NCBI RefSeq assembly: GCF_964656455.1
Contig: NC_135714.1
Location: forward strand, 57,375,850 to 57,439,849
DNA from: Halichoerus grypus
Lineage: Eukaryota > Chordata > Mammalia > Carnivora > Phocidae
Direction of reading: 5' to 3'
DNA: 64,000 bases
Part shown: positions 26,340-39,816 of the stretch, piece by piece
Numbering within the stretch: the stretch's first letter is position 1
Layout: every line of letters starts with the position of its first letter
Notes under the pieces: model-generated
The model's database searches: none
What the model was told of the DNA's origin: nothing
Seen by the model: only the letters and a program-made list of their open reading frames with translations
Made by a program: the position numbers and the translations under genes

Positions 26340-26650
26340 TTAAGAGTCTGGGCTTAGCCAGCACCAGCCTTCTAGGGCTTCACCCCAAGCAGGAAATTGC
26401 TGCACTGCTCCGCGGCTTCCCTCCACCGGTGCCCAGGCAGCTGGCCAATTCACTAACCCCTTCCCTGGCCTCGCACAGACGGCATCGTCCATGCAACCCT
26501 GGCCCCACGGTAACCCTGGCTGGCTTGAGAGGAGTTGGCAGAGAGAGTCCAGGGCATGCTATTTAAAGCTATAAGCAGCTACTGTGAATGGAGATGAGCT
26601 GCTTTAGCAGCAGAGGATAACGCTAGACGCAGAAGATTTTCACTTGCCCT
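26340..26650. promoter_or_regulatory. Isolated CpG-enriched patch in intron 3, possible regulatory element
   Basis: This segment is richer in G+C and CpG than its AT-rich surroundings. It contains an E-box next to CCAAT (CAGCTGGCCAAT, 26438-26449) and a TATTTAAAG (26560-26568). No repeat family is recognised. That it is an enhancer or alternative promoter is only an inference. Confidence 0.3.
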
Positions 26651-27439
26651 AAAGAATTCACTCACCTCCTGTGGCTAGGCACCCAAACTTGATAGGAAAC
26701 AGCTCAGTTCTATTTACTAATTACTAGTACTCATCTATCTATCCCATCCAGCAACTTTTTCACAATGAAGTTGCTTGATTTCAAATGCCTAGATTCAATT
26801 TCCAACATCAAAATATACTAATGATTTTTGTGTGTGATTGTGTGTGTGTATATATATATATACATATAAAATAATTACATGTGTATGTATAATAATACAC
26901 ACACACCTAAATACCCACAGGGACTATTTTATGTAAACATATACACATACATCTTCATATACGTATGATTATACATAGGGAATACATATATAAAGAGAGA
27001 TCCATATATGTTTCCGTGTTTGAATTCAGGTTACCCGAGCTACCGGAAACATTAGGAATACCCTCTGGGAACCAGGATTAGGTAACAATCAAAGGTACGT
27101 GTTCTGAATGCAGGTATTCAGGTCTTCCAGGAGACAAAGACAAGACACTCACTTCTCTGGATTCCTAATCCATAAACAGGAACTGTTCTCAGGATTAAGA
27201 TCATTCCTATAAAGGACAGATCTATGCCTGGCACACAGAGTCAGTGCTCAGAGATTTTAACTCATATTAGTATTATGATAAAACACCTATGGTAGCTCAG
27301 GAGGACTACTGTGACAGATCAGTTTTCTTCAGGAAGTCAAATTTTATTTCACCCAACTCAGAATCTCCCCCGCCGCCCCCTCCCCCCTCCCCCGCCATAG
27401 TCTCCTTGTCCTCTTACTTCATAAAATGTGCTCATCAAG

Positions 27440-27755
27440 TACCTTATCTAGGGAATTCCTATTCATGTTTTAAAATTCAGCTTATCTACCATTCCCGGGA
27501 AACCTTCCCTGACCCCTAGCCTAGGTCTGATGACCTTGTTACCTTTTTCATAAAACAATGTCCCTTTCCTTTATATCTTTATTTACTCAGTTGGGTGACT
27601 TTAAAAAGTAATGTCTCTATTTCCCACTCTAAGATAAACTCCAAGGGGGGCAAATACTATGCCTGTTTCTACTCATTGCAGCATCCCTAGCACTGAAAAG
27701 TACATAGCACACAGTCGATGCTCAATAAATATTTATTGAATGAATGAATGAGTTA
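27440..27755 (+). mobile_element. L2 3' end
   Basis: It carries GGAAACCTTCCCTGACCCCTA, then GCAGCATCCCTAGCACTGAA, and ends TGCTCAATAAATATTTATTG followed by GAATGAATGAATG, the typical L2 3' terminus. Confidence 0.85.
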
Positions 27756-28139
27756 GTTAGATATCAACCAATCAATTTGTTCCCTCCTAAGAAGCACAAA
27801 GAGAGAGAATTCACTCACAGGAATATAAAGAATCCTGGGAGTTACCAAGAGACACAAAAATTGGAAAAACTAGTACTTGCCTGAAAGAAGTCAAACCATC
27901 CAAGAAACTGAAGAGGTGTGGCTTTTTGTACTTGGCTTGAGAATCTTTGTAACATTCCATCAAGGAGAAACCACAAAAAGAAATGAAAAGTTACAAAGCA
28001 GAGTTTTAGGTACCAACGGAGAAGGACGGAGAGGAATTCTACACAGAGAATGCATTTATTCCATTAAGGTTCAAGAAACCTGGAAGGTGATAGCAAGCAG
28101 ATTATAGAGCCATGAGACTTACATTCCGTGTTCTCATTC

Positions 28140-28320
28140 ATTCAGGAAGTCATCAGATACTTATTGCACACCTACTATATATCAGGAATGGTGCCTGGTT
28201 TTATGGATACCAGGAGTAAGCATGACAGACACAGTTCCAACGCTCATGGAGTTTCTAGTTGAGCACAGGGGAAAAAGGCATTAAACAGATAATTTATATG
28301 TGACCAGCACTCAGAAAGGA
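28140..28320 (+). repeat. MIR/L2-like fragment
   Basis: It contains ACTTATTGCACACCTACTAT, ATCAGGAATGGTGCCTGGTT and CGCTCATGGAGTTTCTAGTT, which follow an old mammalian repeat layout. The exact family is not certain. Confidence 0.6.
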
Positions 28321-28985
28321 GAACTATAGGTTGCTATAGTAACAACGTTGCCTGGAAAGTCAGTATATGAGCATATTTTGTTTTCTTCCAAGGAATTTAT
28401 CCAAAGAATAATATTTTTATAATGTTTTTTTAAAAATTCTATCTTTTCTTAAGCAACAATTTACCACACTGATTTGTATCTATTCTTGCTGCTTAACAGG
28501 AGTGTATTAATTTAAGAGACACACTACACTTCTACTATGAATTTAAGTGTGGGTTTGGGTCAAGATGATGTTGCCCCTTCACTAGCTTATATGTGAAAGA
28601 AGAGGAGAGAGAAAATGAGAGGGGGAAAAAAGCTTAGTTATGAAAACCACAGCACTAAAACACAATTCAGAAGGATAGAGTTAATTTATACGAGATCTTA
28701 GGGACCTTAAACTTTGAAGTTCATAGCACTCCCTTCATTTGTGAAAGTTACACAAAGGGAATTCTAAACACATGAAAGAAAGATCTATAATTCATCTTTC
28801 AAAAGTGGTACTCAATTCCCCATTCCAATATTTATACCATTCAGCCTATCAATATTGATTTTTTGAGTACATACTATGTGCCAAGCATTGTTAAAGACCC
28901 ACAGGAAAGAATTCTTATCCTCAGTAGAGAAACCTATGCTCTCCCTACAATAAATGTACAAAATAAATTCAAGATAAATTTGAGA

Positions 28986-29188
28986 CATGGGGCACCTGGA
29001 TGGCTCAGTTGGTTGAGCATCTGACTTTTGATTTTGGCTCAGGTCATGATCTCAGGGTTGTGGGATCAAGCCCCACATCGGGCTCTGCACTCACCAGAGT
29101 CTTTTTGGGATTCTCTCTCTCCCTCTCCCTCTGCCCCCTCCCCCATGCTAAATAAATAAATAAATAAATGTTAAATCTTTTTTTAAAA
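28986..29188 (+). mobile_element. Can-SINE 8
   Basis: A copy starting GGGGCACCTGGATGGCTCAG, of a subfamily with GTTGGTTGAGCATCTGACTT. The target-site duplication is AAGATAAATTTGAGA (28971-28985, 29189-29203). Confidence 0.95.
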
Positions 29189-29373
29189 AAGATAAATTTG
29201 AGATGCCAATAATGGATAATGGATACAAATAAGATTTAAAACACTAATACAGTGTAAAGTGACTAGGGCTGCTATTTTAGCTAAAAGGGCCAGGAAAATC
29301 CTTTTTGAGGAAATGTAATTTAAGTTAACACTTGAAGTGATGAGAAGAACCTCTATTTAAAGATCTAGAACAG

Positions 29374-29567
29374 GGGTGCCTGGGTGGCTCAGTTGGTTAA
29401 GCGACTGCCTCCGGCTCAGGTCATGATCCTAGAGTCCCAGGATCGAGTCCCGCATCAGGCTCCCTGCTCAGCAGGGAGTCTGCTTCTCCCTCTGACCCTC
29501 CCCCCTCTCATGTGCTCTTTCTCTCTCTCTCTCTCAAATAAATAAATAAAATCTTAAAAAAAAAAAT
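29374..29567 (+). mobile_element. Can-SINE 9
   Basis: A full-length copy starting GGGTGCCTGGGTGGCTCAG. The 15-bp target-site duplication is AAAGATCTAGAACAG (29359-29373, 29568-29582). It lies about 170 bp from Can-SINE 8. Confidence 0.95.
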
Positions 29568-29744
29568 AAAGATCTAGAACAGAATATTCTGAGCAGGAAA
29601 AAAAAAAAAGGCAGCATTTCCAAAAAGCCAGAGATGGGGACAATTTGGATTATTTAAAAGACAAAAAGAAGACCAATGTGGCTGGAATATAGTGAACAAG
29701 GGCATAATCAGAGAAGTATGCTAAGACTAGATTTTATAGAACAC

Positions 29745-29910
29745 GGGTTCTCAAAATGTAGTGTCACCTGGGAACTTGTTAGGAAAGAAAACTGTCAGGC
29801 TCCTGGGCAGACCTGCTGAATCAGAAACCCCAGGTGGCACCCAGAAATCTATGTTCTGACAAGTTGTCCATAAGATTACCATGCCCACTACGGTTAGAGA
29901 CCCCTTAGAA
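29745..29910 (+). mobile_element. MER5A-like element
   Basis: It reads GGGTTCTCAAAATGTAGTGT, then GTCACCTGGGAACTTGTTAG, GACCTGCTGAATCAGAAACC, ending near ACGGTTAGAGACCCC. This is the MER5-type hAT layout. Confidence 0.75.
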
Positions 29911-29918
29911 AGAAAAAT

Positions 29919-30095
29919 GATTCTCCAACCCAGCTGCATATTAGAATCATCTGGAGCAGCATTTAATTTACTTAGGCTGAGCCTTACCCCAGAGCAAATG
30001 AATCTGTATCTCTGGGCTTGGTGTCTATGTATCTACATTTTCTTTAAAATTCTTTAGATGATCACAATACACAATGATTACTGGAACTACTAACA
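29919..30095 (+). mobile_element. Second MER5-like element, adjacent
   Basis: It contains TGATTCTCCAACCCAGCTGC, CATATTAGAATCATCTGGAG, then GAATCTGTATCTCTGGGCTT. It is in the same orientation as, and directly next to, the preceding copy. Confidence 0.65.
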
Positions 30096-31200
30096 TAGGG
30101 TCTTAAAAGTTATGGTAAGAAGTTTGAATTTTAACGGGACGTAACTGAAAGCTTTTAAACAAAGTTCATCAAATTTAGCTTCTGCTCCTATCAGAAGGAT
30201 GAAGAGGGGCAAAATAGAACAAAAAGACCCAGTTAGGAGGACACTATACTATCCTGTTAGGAGGTCACTATACTAACCAAAGTTGTAGCATTGGAGATTT
30301 CATAAGTAGATTCAGAACATATTTTATAGAAAAATCTTAAGACTATGGATTTGATGGGAGAGATGAGGAAAGAAAAGGCATCCAGCAGAAGCCCAGGTTT
30401 TTGGCCTAAGAAATAGTTGCCCAGACTTTTTGGAGGAAATCATGTAGGCATGGCTATCAAGGATTGATCTTTGGCCCTTTTAAGTCTGAGATGGCTGTTA
30501 GACCCCCAGCTGGAGATGATGAATAGGCAGCAGGATATGAATACAAGTCTGGAGCACAGAGGAGAGGTCAGTGCACATGGAGTCATCACTGTATAGATGA
30601 TCTCTGAAGCCTTAAAATCAGATGATATTGTCTTAAGTTGAAAGCATACTTACAAAAGAGGGCGAGTAAAGCACAGAGCTGGTGGAGCTGGTGTATGGAC
30701 AGAGTACAAGGTTGATTCATGGAAACCCGAGGAGAGTGATGGTCCCAGAATGTTAAAGCACAGGACAACTGAAGATCTTAAGGCCTCTGTGTTGCCTCAT
30801 GGCATAGCCCCACCCCCAGGTCTTGAAAGCAAAGTGGCTTTAGAACCTCACAAGCACTTCTTTTGACTACTGGCCTCTGAGTAACTCATGAGTATCCACT
30901 TCAAAGCTCCACCGACCATGAGGAAATCTTTACAAGATTCAAAGAAGGAATCCAAACGTCAGACATATTAAGTGGCTTGTCCATATTCATACCGTTTCTG
31001 TATTCTGCCAGAACGTGGCCTGGAGATGGCACTCACTGGTGCTTCCAAAGAATATGTAGCCTCCAGGCAAGGGGACCAAGAGAGGAAGCTGTAGCTAGGC
31101 ACAGTTAATCCAATCTGGGACTGGAACTGACCTGTGCTGAGTCAGATTGGCTGGGATTATGAGTGGGCAGTGGGCAAGGGCCAAAGCAGTACTACAAATC

Positions 31201-31224
31201 AAAATAAAATAAAATAAAATAAAA
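31201..31224 (+). repeat. (AAAAT)n microsatellite
   Basis: About five AAAAT units of simple repeat. Confidence 0.9.
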
Positions 31225-31299
31225 CCTTGAAACTCCTTACCAGAGAAGCAGGTCAGTTGGGAAGAACCAGTATCCAGTATCATTGCACACAAACAAGAA

Positions 31300-31490
31300 A
31301 CAGTTGAGTTATGGAGTCTGGCACTAACTGCAAATTTGTTAGAAATGCAAACTTTCAGACCCCTCAACAGACCTACTAAATCAGAAACTGAGACAACACC
31401 TGGCAATCTATGTTTTAATAAGCTATCCAGGAGATGCTGGTGCCCACTAAGGTCAAAAGCCCCTTGGAGAGAACAATGATTCTCAACTTT
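31300..31490 (+). mobile_element. MER5A-like element
   Basis: It contains TTTGTTAGAAATGCAAACTT, CAGACCTACTAAATCAGAAA, CAATCTATGTTTTAATAAGC and a diverged end AATGATTCTCAACTTTCAC. The 132-codon minus-strand frame overlapping it is repeat-derived. Confidence 0.75.
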
Positions 31491-31664
31491 CACTACATAT
31501 TCCTCAAATGTAACATATGAGGAGCTCTTCCAGGGAAAGGCGGCACCAACAGAGCTGGGAAAACATTCCCATGTTGAAGTAACTTGGTAGGTACTTCCCT
31601 AACAGCATATCCAAGGGACAGTCCCTCTTGCTCTTAATATTTTATAAAAACATAACTATATTTC

Positions 31665-31740
31665 TCTCTATAGATATACACATACACACACATATACACA
31701 TGTATGTGTATATGCATGTATATGTATGTGTATATATATG
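31665..31740 (+). repeat. Degenerate (TA/CA/TG)n simple repeat
   Basis: Alternating purine-pyrimidine text (ATACACATACACACACATAT and following TATGTATGTGTATATATATG). Further similar tracts lie at 26825-26915 and 57870-57985. Confidence 0.85.
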
Positions 31741-34179
31741 AATATTCATATTTCTCTTATTTCCACATTTTGTTGGGAGTCAAGGTGAAACATCTCCCAA
31801 AATTGTAATAGCTTGGGTTGTAATAGTTGGGTTCTTTGGAGCCTTCAAGAACACAAGACTTAGTCATAGTGGATTAAAAATAAATTTTATAAAAAAGTAA
31901 GCAGAGAAAGCATTAGTAGAAAGTAACCATATCTCAACATTTGGCAAAGTAATACTCATACATGCAATGTCCCCCACCCTAGACCATGATTGACGAATAA
32001 TGGTCAAGTATGATGCTTTAATTTCTTCCTTGGCCAGGAATACACTGCCCATTACAAACTTAGTTATAGAGTCGTAGAAGAGCAGTCCTAACATGAATCT
32101 CAGAAAGCTTATAGTCAACAATTTCCTAATTTTAGATCCGTGGGCTGTAGGAAGCAGTAGAGGCAGTAATGGAAATCTGGGAATGGTTATCACTATGGTA
32201 TAAGGCTGACCAAAATGCTAATTAAGTCCAAGAATGACTTAATCTTTTTATCAGAGATCACCAATGGGTACAGAGGGAAAGTAAGTTGTACTCACTGGTG
32301 ATTTTGACCAGCAACTTTGTATGTTTTTATTATTAACAGAAAAGAAAAATGATTTACTACTTAATAAGCATAGTTTGGTTTACATCATATTTCAAAACAT
32401 AAGGTCCACCAGGTGGAACAGAAAGAATCACCGATCTAATTTGAACTCTAGGGTTTTTAAGTATGGGGAGGAGTTACAATGAAGTTCCATAAATACAGCC
32501 CTAATTTTAAAACATTCTCCTAGAGGCACATGTTTCCAAAATTTTTCCAAGCACAGCTATAAAAAGAGGCCTCCCATGAAATTATTAGATCAATGGTTAG
32601 AATCTAAGACCAATATGGTTCAGAATCTTACCTCATCATTATCCTGAGTTTAGGTTTGGTACCACAGTTGAAGTCAAAAGTAACAATGACATGTGGCTGA
32701 CCAGAGACGGAGCTCTCACAGTGATTTAATTATATCTGGATCCACATCACTCTTTTTGGTCTGTTTTCTTGTCCTAGTGGCCAGTTAATCCCATCCTCAG
32801 AGCCAGGTATGAAAAATAAAGGACTATATGAAACCAGGCAGGAAAGCAGGAAATATTGGCACCCTCTAAGCAAGATCAAGTATCCTGCAAGCTTAAAGGA
32901 AGTATTACCCCAAGATTCTAATCACTATGTTAAAAGCATCCTGTTTCACAGATAATGCTAAATGAAACTTTTCCCACTGTGTTTGGGTTGCTAACATTTG
33001 CAGAATCTCTCACTAAGTGCTGTTCTTCATTTTCTCTTGGGCTTTGCATGCTCAGACTGGGTCCCCACTATGTTCATATGACACCCTAGCATTTAATAGC
33101 ACGGTCTTCTCAATCTATAACAATCTTTCATTTTTAGGGACATCACTAGACAGAAGTAGGTCTTCCAGAAATATCTTTAAAATTCACCATGACCCCTAAA
33201 GTCTACTTTGATAATGTCATTTAAGTTCAAAAATGCACTTTCTCATAGCTAGAGTTAGGGACCCACCATGCCACCTTACTCTCCATTCCCCGCAATTGCC
33301 TCCACAAAGTTGTAGAAAATGCATACTCTTTGCTGTATTTTTTTTTTTTAAGGAACACTCCAGACTGGAAAAAAAATAGATGTAAGACAGCATATTGACT
33401 GCCATCACCTGATGAAAGAGATATGAAATGAACAAGGATGGTAAGACTCTGAACAACAGTATTATATCCCTAATGCCATAGGACTCTTTATCACTACTCA
33501 CCAAAAAAATGTCTCACTCTGAGATTCATAATTTAAAATATTTCCCAAAACAAAAAGCACGAGAGCAATGTTAAAATTACAGCTTATGCCTGGTTAAATC
33601 CATTCTGGCCAGAGTGTGGGCTATCTCACACCATTCTAGGGAAATTTTCCTGAAGTAGTTTGCTGCCTATTAGGTACAATGAATGACTAAGAGGTCAACT
33701 GCATAAAATGGAAGTATTACAATAATAATAACGATAAGAGGTCAATCATGAATGGTTACTACAACTTTGTCAACTCTGAAGAACCTAGTAAGTGGAACAA
33801 GATATTTTCACTTCCTATTTCTAAGTAAAACCTAAGAAAGAACTTTCTATATATGGCAGAGCTATATATAAATAAGATGGCGAAGAGTGAGTTTCCCATC
33901 CTTAGAAGTCTTCAGGAGGGCAGAGGTTAGAGTATTCCTCGGAGCCGATGATAAAGGAGCCCTACATCAGGTGGAGAGGGTGATGTGAACATTACAGGAT
34001 TTTCCCCGAGGTATTCACTTCAGAGAAGACTGAAATTTCCACAAATTAGGTCACAGGCTGCAGTATTTCTTATTTTGCAAACTTAATCATTACTATTATT
34101 AATCACAAAATAGGAAGGACAAATCATTTTAAATTGAAAAAAAGAAGTTAAAGGACTGCAGTAATAAATCCTACATTTC

Positions 34180-34350
34180 CTAGGCACCAGGCTGTGTGAG
34201 AGATGCCCTAACAGTCTTGGCATGGTCTTGACCTGACCTCCACTTTACTGAAGGAAAGAGACCTCCGAAAGGTTAACTCACTTGTTGAAGGTCACAGGCT
34301 GGTAAGCGGCGGAACTGGAGTTAGGTCTGATTCTACACCAGTGCTCTACC
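34180..34350 (+). repeat. MIR element
   Basis: It carries CTAGGCACCAGGCTGTGTGA, TTTACTGAAGGAAAGAGACC, then GAAGGTCACAGGCTGGTAAG and CGGAACTGGAGTTAGGTCTG, the MIR core and 3' part. Confidence 0.75.
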
Positions 34351-34775
34351 TGCTCTCATCAGGAGCCATTTCCCTCAACCGTTTTACAGAAGTTTAGACT
34401 TCTGTCATCAATAGGAGTTACATTTTTCCAAACTGAACTTTTTCAAAGTATCATAACTCTAAATAGCTTAGCCGGCGTTCCTCTTCATTGGTGTTTATTG
34501 ATTATTCTCACCACAAACCTCAAAATTTAATATCTTCTAAACATTTTGTAGAAATAGGCTATAACAATCTAGATCATGCTTTTCAAAACCTATCAGGCTA
34601 TATATAATGTCCTTTTTTATTTGAACATCACTTACTCTAAAGTTAGACCTCAGTACAACTATATATCCCTGTTGAAGATCAATAAACTAGAATTTTTAGA
34701 AATTTATTACAATTATGGAAAATTTGAATTTGTTTATCAAAGGACTCACAAACCACATTAAGACTAATAATAATG

Positions 34776-34976
34776 GGGGCGCCTGGGTGGCTCAGTCGTT
34801 AAGCGTCTGCCTTCGGCTCAGGTCATGATCTCAGGGTCCTGGGATCGAGCCCCGCATCGGGCTCCCTGCTCAGCGGGGAGCCTGCTTCTCCCTCTCCTGC
34901 TCCCCCTGCTTGTGTCCCCTCTCTCACTGTGTCTCTCTCTGTCAAATAAATAAATAAATAAATCTTAAAAAAAAAA
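34776..34976 (+). mobile_element. Can-SINE 10
   Basis: A very well conserved copy starting GGGGCGCCTGGGTGGCTCAG. It has a perfect 16-bp target-site duplication AAGACTAATAATAATG (34760-34775, 34977-34992), so it is a young insertion. Confidence 0.97.
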
Positions 34977-35093
34977 AAGACTAATAATAATGTCTTGATA
35001 CATTTAGCATAGCCTAGTATTGCTTAAAAATTAATCAAGTTTTTTGAAAATAATTATTTAAAAAAAACCCAAGTGATTAAAGTCCCTTGTTTC

Positions 35094-35273
35094 AGGGACA
35101 ACTGGGTGGTTCAGTCAGTTAAGTGTCTACCTTCAGCTCAGGTCATGATCCCAGGATCCTGGGATCGAGCCCCACGTCGGGCTCCCTGCTTCTCCCTCTG
35201 CCTGTTGTTCCCCCTACTTGTGTGCAAACTCTGTCTCTCTCTCTAACAAATAAATGAATAAAATCTCTAAAAA
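35094..35273 (+). mobile_element. Can-SINE 11
   Basis: A diverged, shorter copy starting AGGGACAACTGGGTGGTTCAG and ending with AAATAAATGAATAAAATC. No clear target-site duplication. Confidence 0.85.
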
Positions 35274-35597
35274 TCAGTAATATCACTAAATGACATTAGT
35301 AATACTTGTTGGGGAATGGCAAGAAGTAAGAGATATGAGCACTGAGAATAAGAAAGTGAGGAAAACACTTCAGGTGGAAGAAATAATAGGCGTAGCAGGT
35401 TTACTAAATGGCACAATCACTGATCAAACTTGAAAGGTTGAAGAACCTAGATGATGGAAAAAGTCAGATTTTTCAAAATCAAATTTCATAACCCTCTGAG
35501 ATAAAATTTGGGAAACAAACTCTAGAAAAAAGTTACTATCAAAAAACCTCCCTAAACTCCAGAGGAAAAGGCCCCATGACTTCAGAGAAACTTTTTT

Positions 35598-35789
35598 TTC
35601 TTTTTTTTTAACGATTTTATTTATTTATTTGACAGAGAGAGAGCACAAGCAGGGGGAGCAGCAGAGGGAGAGGGAGAAGCAGGCTCCCCACTGAGCAGGG
35701 AGCCTGATGCAGCACTGGATCCCAGGACCCTGGGATCATGACCTGAGCAGAAGGCAGACGCTTAACCAACTGAGCCACCCAGGAGCCCC
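35598..35789 (-). mobile_element. Can-SINE 12
   Basis: An inverted copy ending GAGCCACCCAGGAGCCCC. The 15-bp target-site duplication is CAGAGAAACTTTTTT (35583-35597, 35790-35804). Confidence 0.95.
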
Positions 35790-36119
35790 CAGAGAAACTT
35801 TTTTCTATGAAGAAAAGCAATGTCATTAAGGAACAGGAATCCTAGCCCTCCTCCCATCCTGAATGTCAGTGCAGTCCTGTTAATATCAGTGACAGTCACT
35901 GATTTATGCTCCTTTTTCTTTCTTTCTCTCCCTTTTGTATCATATTCAGATAAACACTGGCCCTCCTATGTATTTGTTATATATGTTACAAAGTTCATGA
36001 AATCAACTTCCGCGTCCTCCCTTCAATCTTAGGGCCAGCATACGCAGACCTCCAACAAGGTTCCTACTTTCTTCAGAGGCTCCTCCTCCCACCCACTCCA
36101 TCCCCACCGTCATTGGGGA

Positions 36120-36415
36120 TTATTTTAACATAAATGTTTATCTTTTCAAATCTCTTGTACCACAAATATTGCTTCCTCCAGGAAGCCTTCCACCATCCTT
36201 CCAGGCAGAAACAATCTTTCCACCCTCCGAGCTCTCACATCTCATGCGGTCTAGGCTTACAACATATGAAGCAGCGTGCCTTGTACTTCCGGTTGGCTAC
36301 GGCGCATCTCCTTTCCAGTGCCCTTGGAAAACCAAGGTTACGCCTGACTTACCTTCAGCATTTACCACAGCCGTCGGTATAGCACTTTACATAGCCTAGT
36401 GCTTCAAAATGCTTT
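36120..36415 (+). repeat. Possible L2 fragment
   Basis: CTTCCTCCAGGAAGCCTTCC followed by ACCATCCTTCCAGGCAG resembles an L2 segment. The rest is diverged. Confidence 0.45.
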
Positions 36416-39139
36416 GTTAACTTGATCAGTACTCCTGGAAGCAAAGATTAAGTCAAAAGAAGAACACGGTTTTCACAGGTGAAAAACTTTGAGGCTGGAT
36501 TTTGCTTACAGTTTAGAACTCTGTGACCTCAAAGCCTGATTATGCACAAGGGCATCATATCAATACCGAGCTGTCCTCTTGTTCTTGTTTTATGATGATT
36601 TACTCAGAAGAAGGTATTTTAAGATGTGGTCAGCACTATTTTCACAGTTCTTAAAGCATGTCTTGAGTATCTTGAAAAATCTGTCCTGGAGTAAAGAAGT
36701 CATGGTTGTCAAGACATTGGGAAGGAGAAGCATTACTTGTCAAGCTGACAGCAGTAAGAAAAAGTACTTCTGCTGCCCCTTTTATTTTGTTTTTCCATGT
36801 CTGTCCAAAGAAAGATTTGCAGCATCATATTTACATTTTCCCCAATTTTTAACTCATCTTTAAACTTAATTTTTAAAAACTTTACTATACCAATGTTATG
36901 GGAGATAATGGAAACAAATCATCATCAAAATGATATAAATCAAATAATAAGTACTGTACAGGTGCTATTCATAAATAAACATGAATAATTTAGATTAACT
37001 ACAAAATAACTATTATGAAGAAATATTTGCAAAATTTAAAAACACTTCTGACAGGTTTTTTTGTTTTTTTCTTTCACTTCCTACTCTATTCCCAGCTCAT
37101 GTCCTTGGATATTCTTCGTATAAGATTAACTAAATCACACAAGAGAAATAGAGCCAAAAAAATTGGTAAAGACTTGACATATGTATGATTCTCGACTTAT
37201 GCAAATCAGATACAAAATGTGAAAATGATCAAGGACTATGCCAAACCTTGCCTCTTTCCCCCAGATAAGCACATACCGGCTGCCTTTATATTTGAGAAAG
37301 GGGGCAGAGTGGAAAATGTACCCAACCTCGAAGACACACAACTAGGTGAACAGTGACAGCTCCCAAAGGGCCACAGCTTAACCAAATCTCAGGAGAGAAG
37401 CATGAGGTCCGCCATGGTACTGGCTCTCCCAGACTAATTGAACTAGAGAACTTGAACCCGTTCTTCATTTTGAAAGGGGCCAGGGCCTGCTGCTTTTTTT
37501 TTTCCTTCTACTTCTGGAAATGAAAGGGTTTAGGGGCTTTAAGCTCCTTCTAATCCTGCATTGCTAAAATAGCCTGGTGTAGGTGCCTGGAGGTAAAACA
37601 AGGTTTCAGTCCTTTGTTCCTCAAACCGTCTAATGTCTCTGAAATTAGCATATGAACCATAAACAGACAAATCTCCCCCTGTCCAGTCAATAAAATGCGT
37701 GACACCTTTCATAGACGTGTTCCATGGGAGGTGATGCGCCTTCAGCAAATCAGGCTCCTCTCACAAAAGCAGATGTTTGAATATCAACATCTAAAGATCA
37801 GCCCTCAAAAACCCTCTTTTCTAAATCCACTATAAATAACTACAGACTTGTATCCATTTTTAGTATCAAACATTTCTTTTACTAGATTGAGCTGTATTTA
37901 CAATCACAGGTCAAATGTTCTTAATCCCGGGCACACTGGCTCATAATACTTTTTTAGACAGACTTTTTAAAAACTGCTTCTGCAGCTAGACTTACTGAAA
38001 TAGGCATGGCAAGAACATGCTGTTAAGGGGACCAAATCCCAAAGCAAAAGTCTCAAGGCAGGGGAGTCCTAAGGCTGTTTTCTTTATAGGTTTGCAATTG
38101 TCCTCCAAGACTTCACTGGGCCATGCCCCAAATCTAAGAAAGATAAAATACCTCCAATATCAACCAGATGTGACTATCGGATATTTCAAAAAAGAGGCTC
38201 TATTTATGGTTTCCAAATGCTTCACCTCAAGCTTCCAAGACCCCTTGCCCTAACAGTGAAGATCCCTGCTGGACGCCTCCGGGAGACTAAAAGTGGTCTA
38301 GAGTGAGAACAGGGCAGGAAGAAGAGACACGGAGAGAAAGAGCATCTCCCACCTGTGTTTTAGGCAGGCCTTTCCCGAGTTTATCTGTTTCGCATATTAC
38401 TTTAGTAGGTAACCCCTAGTGATTTCATTTGAAGGAAGAATTCCAAATGTTAAAAAAATGCTGAAAATTTTTGTCCTAGATAGACTCCCTTGATCATAAA
38501 ATCAGCCCACAAGGAAATCACTAAGCTGGATAACCCAGGAAAAGCCATTAGCAGTCAGCTCTTCCACTCCCAACCAGGTCCCTCTGATGCTAATCCAGGG
38601 GAATTAACAGAGCAATATTGTTCCAGCAAGTCTAGAGAAATTCAGTGTCCTTATGTTATGAAATACATGAAATAAAGCCTACTAACCAAACAACCCTTTA
38701 TTTTGGCACATTTATAGACCACAAAATATGATTGTGAGCTCCCACTGCTCGTAGGGGAGATTTAATGGTGTTCCAGAGTAAATGCCAGGGCTCTGTGGAA
38801 TAAAGAAATCTATTTTCAGCTGGGATTCTCAGCCAGAAGTGTCTTCCCACTAAAAAGTGTGTGAAATTTCAGAAATGTCGAAGCAGAGAGGAAAAGCATG
38901 TCGACACCCTCCAGCCAAAGACCACCAGCAGCACATCTGCAGTGGACAAGCTGGGTTTATTCCATGTTGCACGGAGGGAGAACGCACACCAGAGGGAAGC
39001 ATGAGCATTTCAGTAAAAGAGCGTGAGAAAGAACCTATTAACAGGACTTGAGCTTCAGTTGGGTAATTGGATGGGGGGGCGGAGGTCTAGAGAAGCTGGG
39101 CTTTGTTCTAGATTGGATGCAATCAGAAAGCAGGGACGA

Positions 39140-39343
39140 GGGGTGCCTGGGTGGCTCAGTCGGTTAAGCGGCTGCCTTCAGCTCAGGTCATGATCCCAGG
39201 GTCCTGGGATGGAGACCCGCATCGGGCTCCCTGCTCAGCAGGGTGCCTGCTTCTCCCTCTCCCTCTGCCTGCCTCTCTGCTTACTTGTTCTCTCTATCTC
39301 TCTGTCAAATAAATAAATAAAAATCTTCAAAAAAAAAAAAAAA
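39140..39343 (+). mobile_element. Can-SINE 13
   Basis: A full-length copy starting GGGGTGCCTGGGTGGCTCAG with a long pure A tail. The 15-bp target-site duplication is AGAAAGCAGGGACGA (39125-39139, 39344-39358). Confidence 0.97.
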
Positions 39344-39816
39344 AGAAAGCAGGGACGATTCAATGACTGAACATCTTAGTAGTTCTTACCTACAGGTAGG
39401 ATAAACTAGAGCAAGAATAAAGCTGTAAGTGGTAAAGAATTAGCAGTCACTCATAAATGATCATCTTGCAAAGAACAGGAAAAGGTCACACTAGACAAGA
39501 ACAGATTAATTATTCTTGGCCACACTGGGTAAGAATCACTGTCAATTCCTTTGTGCAGAAGACTCTGATGTTGATTTCAGAAACCCAGAGAATAATATTT
39601 TAGTTATGATGCATATCAATGTCTAAATCACATTCTAGACATTGGCTTTGGATATGTCACTCAAGGCATCTTTCTGTCCTCTTCAATCAAGCCTTTATTA
39701 AAGCACCTTTCCTTTGACCATTTCATACAGTTACCTAGGATAGGTAGACTCTAACTATTTCAGTCAAGTAGCTGATATCCAGAGGGGTAAAAACAGCTTA
39801 AGTGTCGCTGCTTGCT

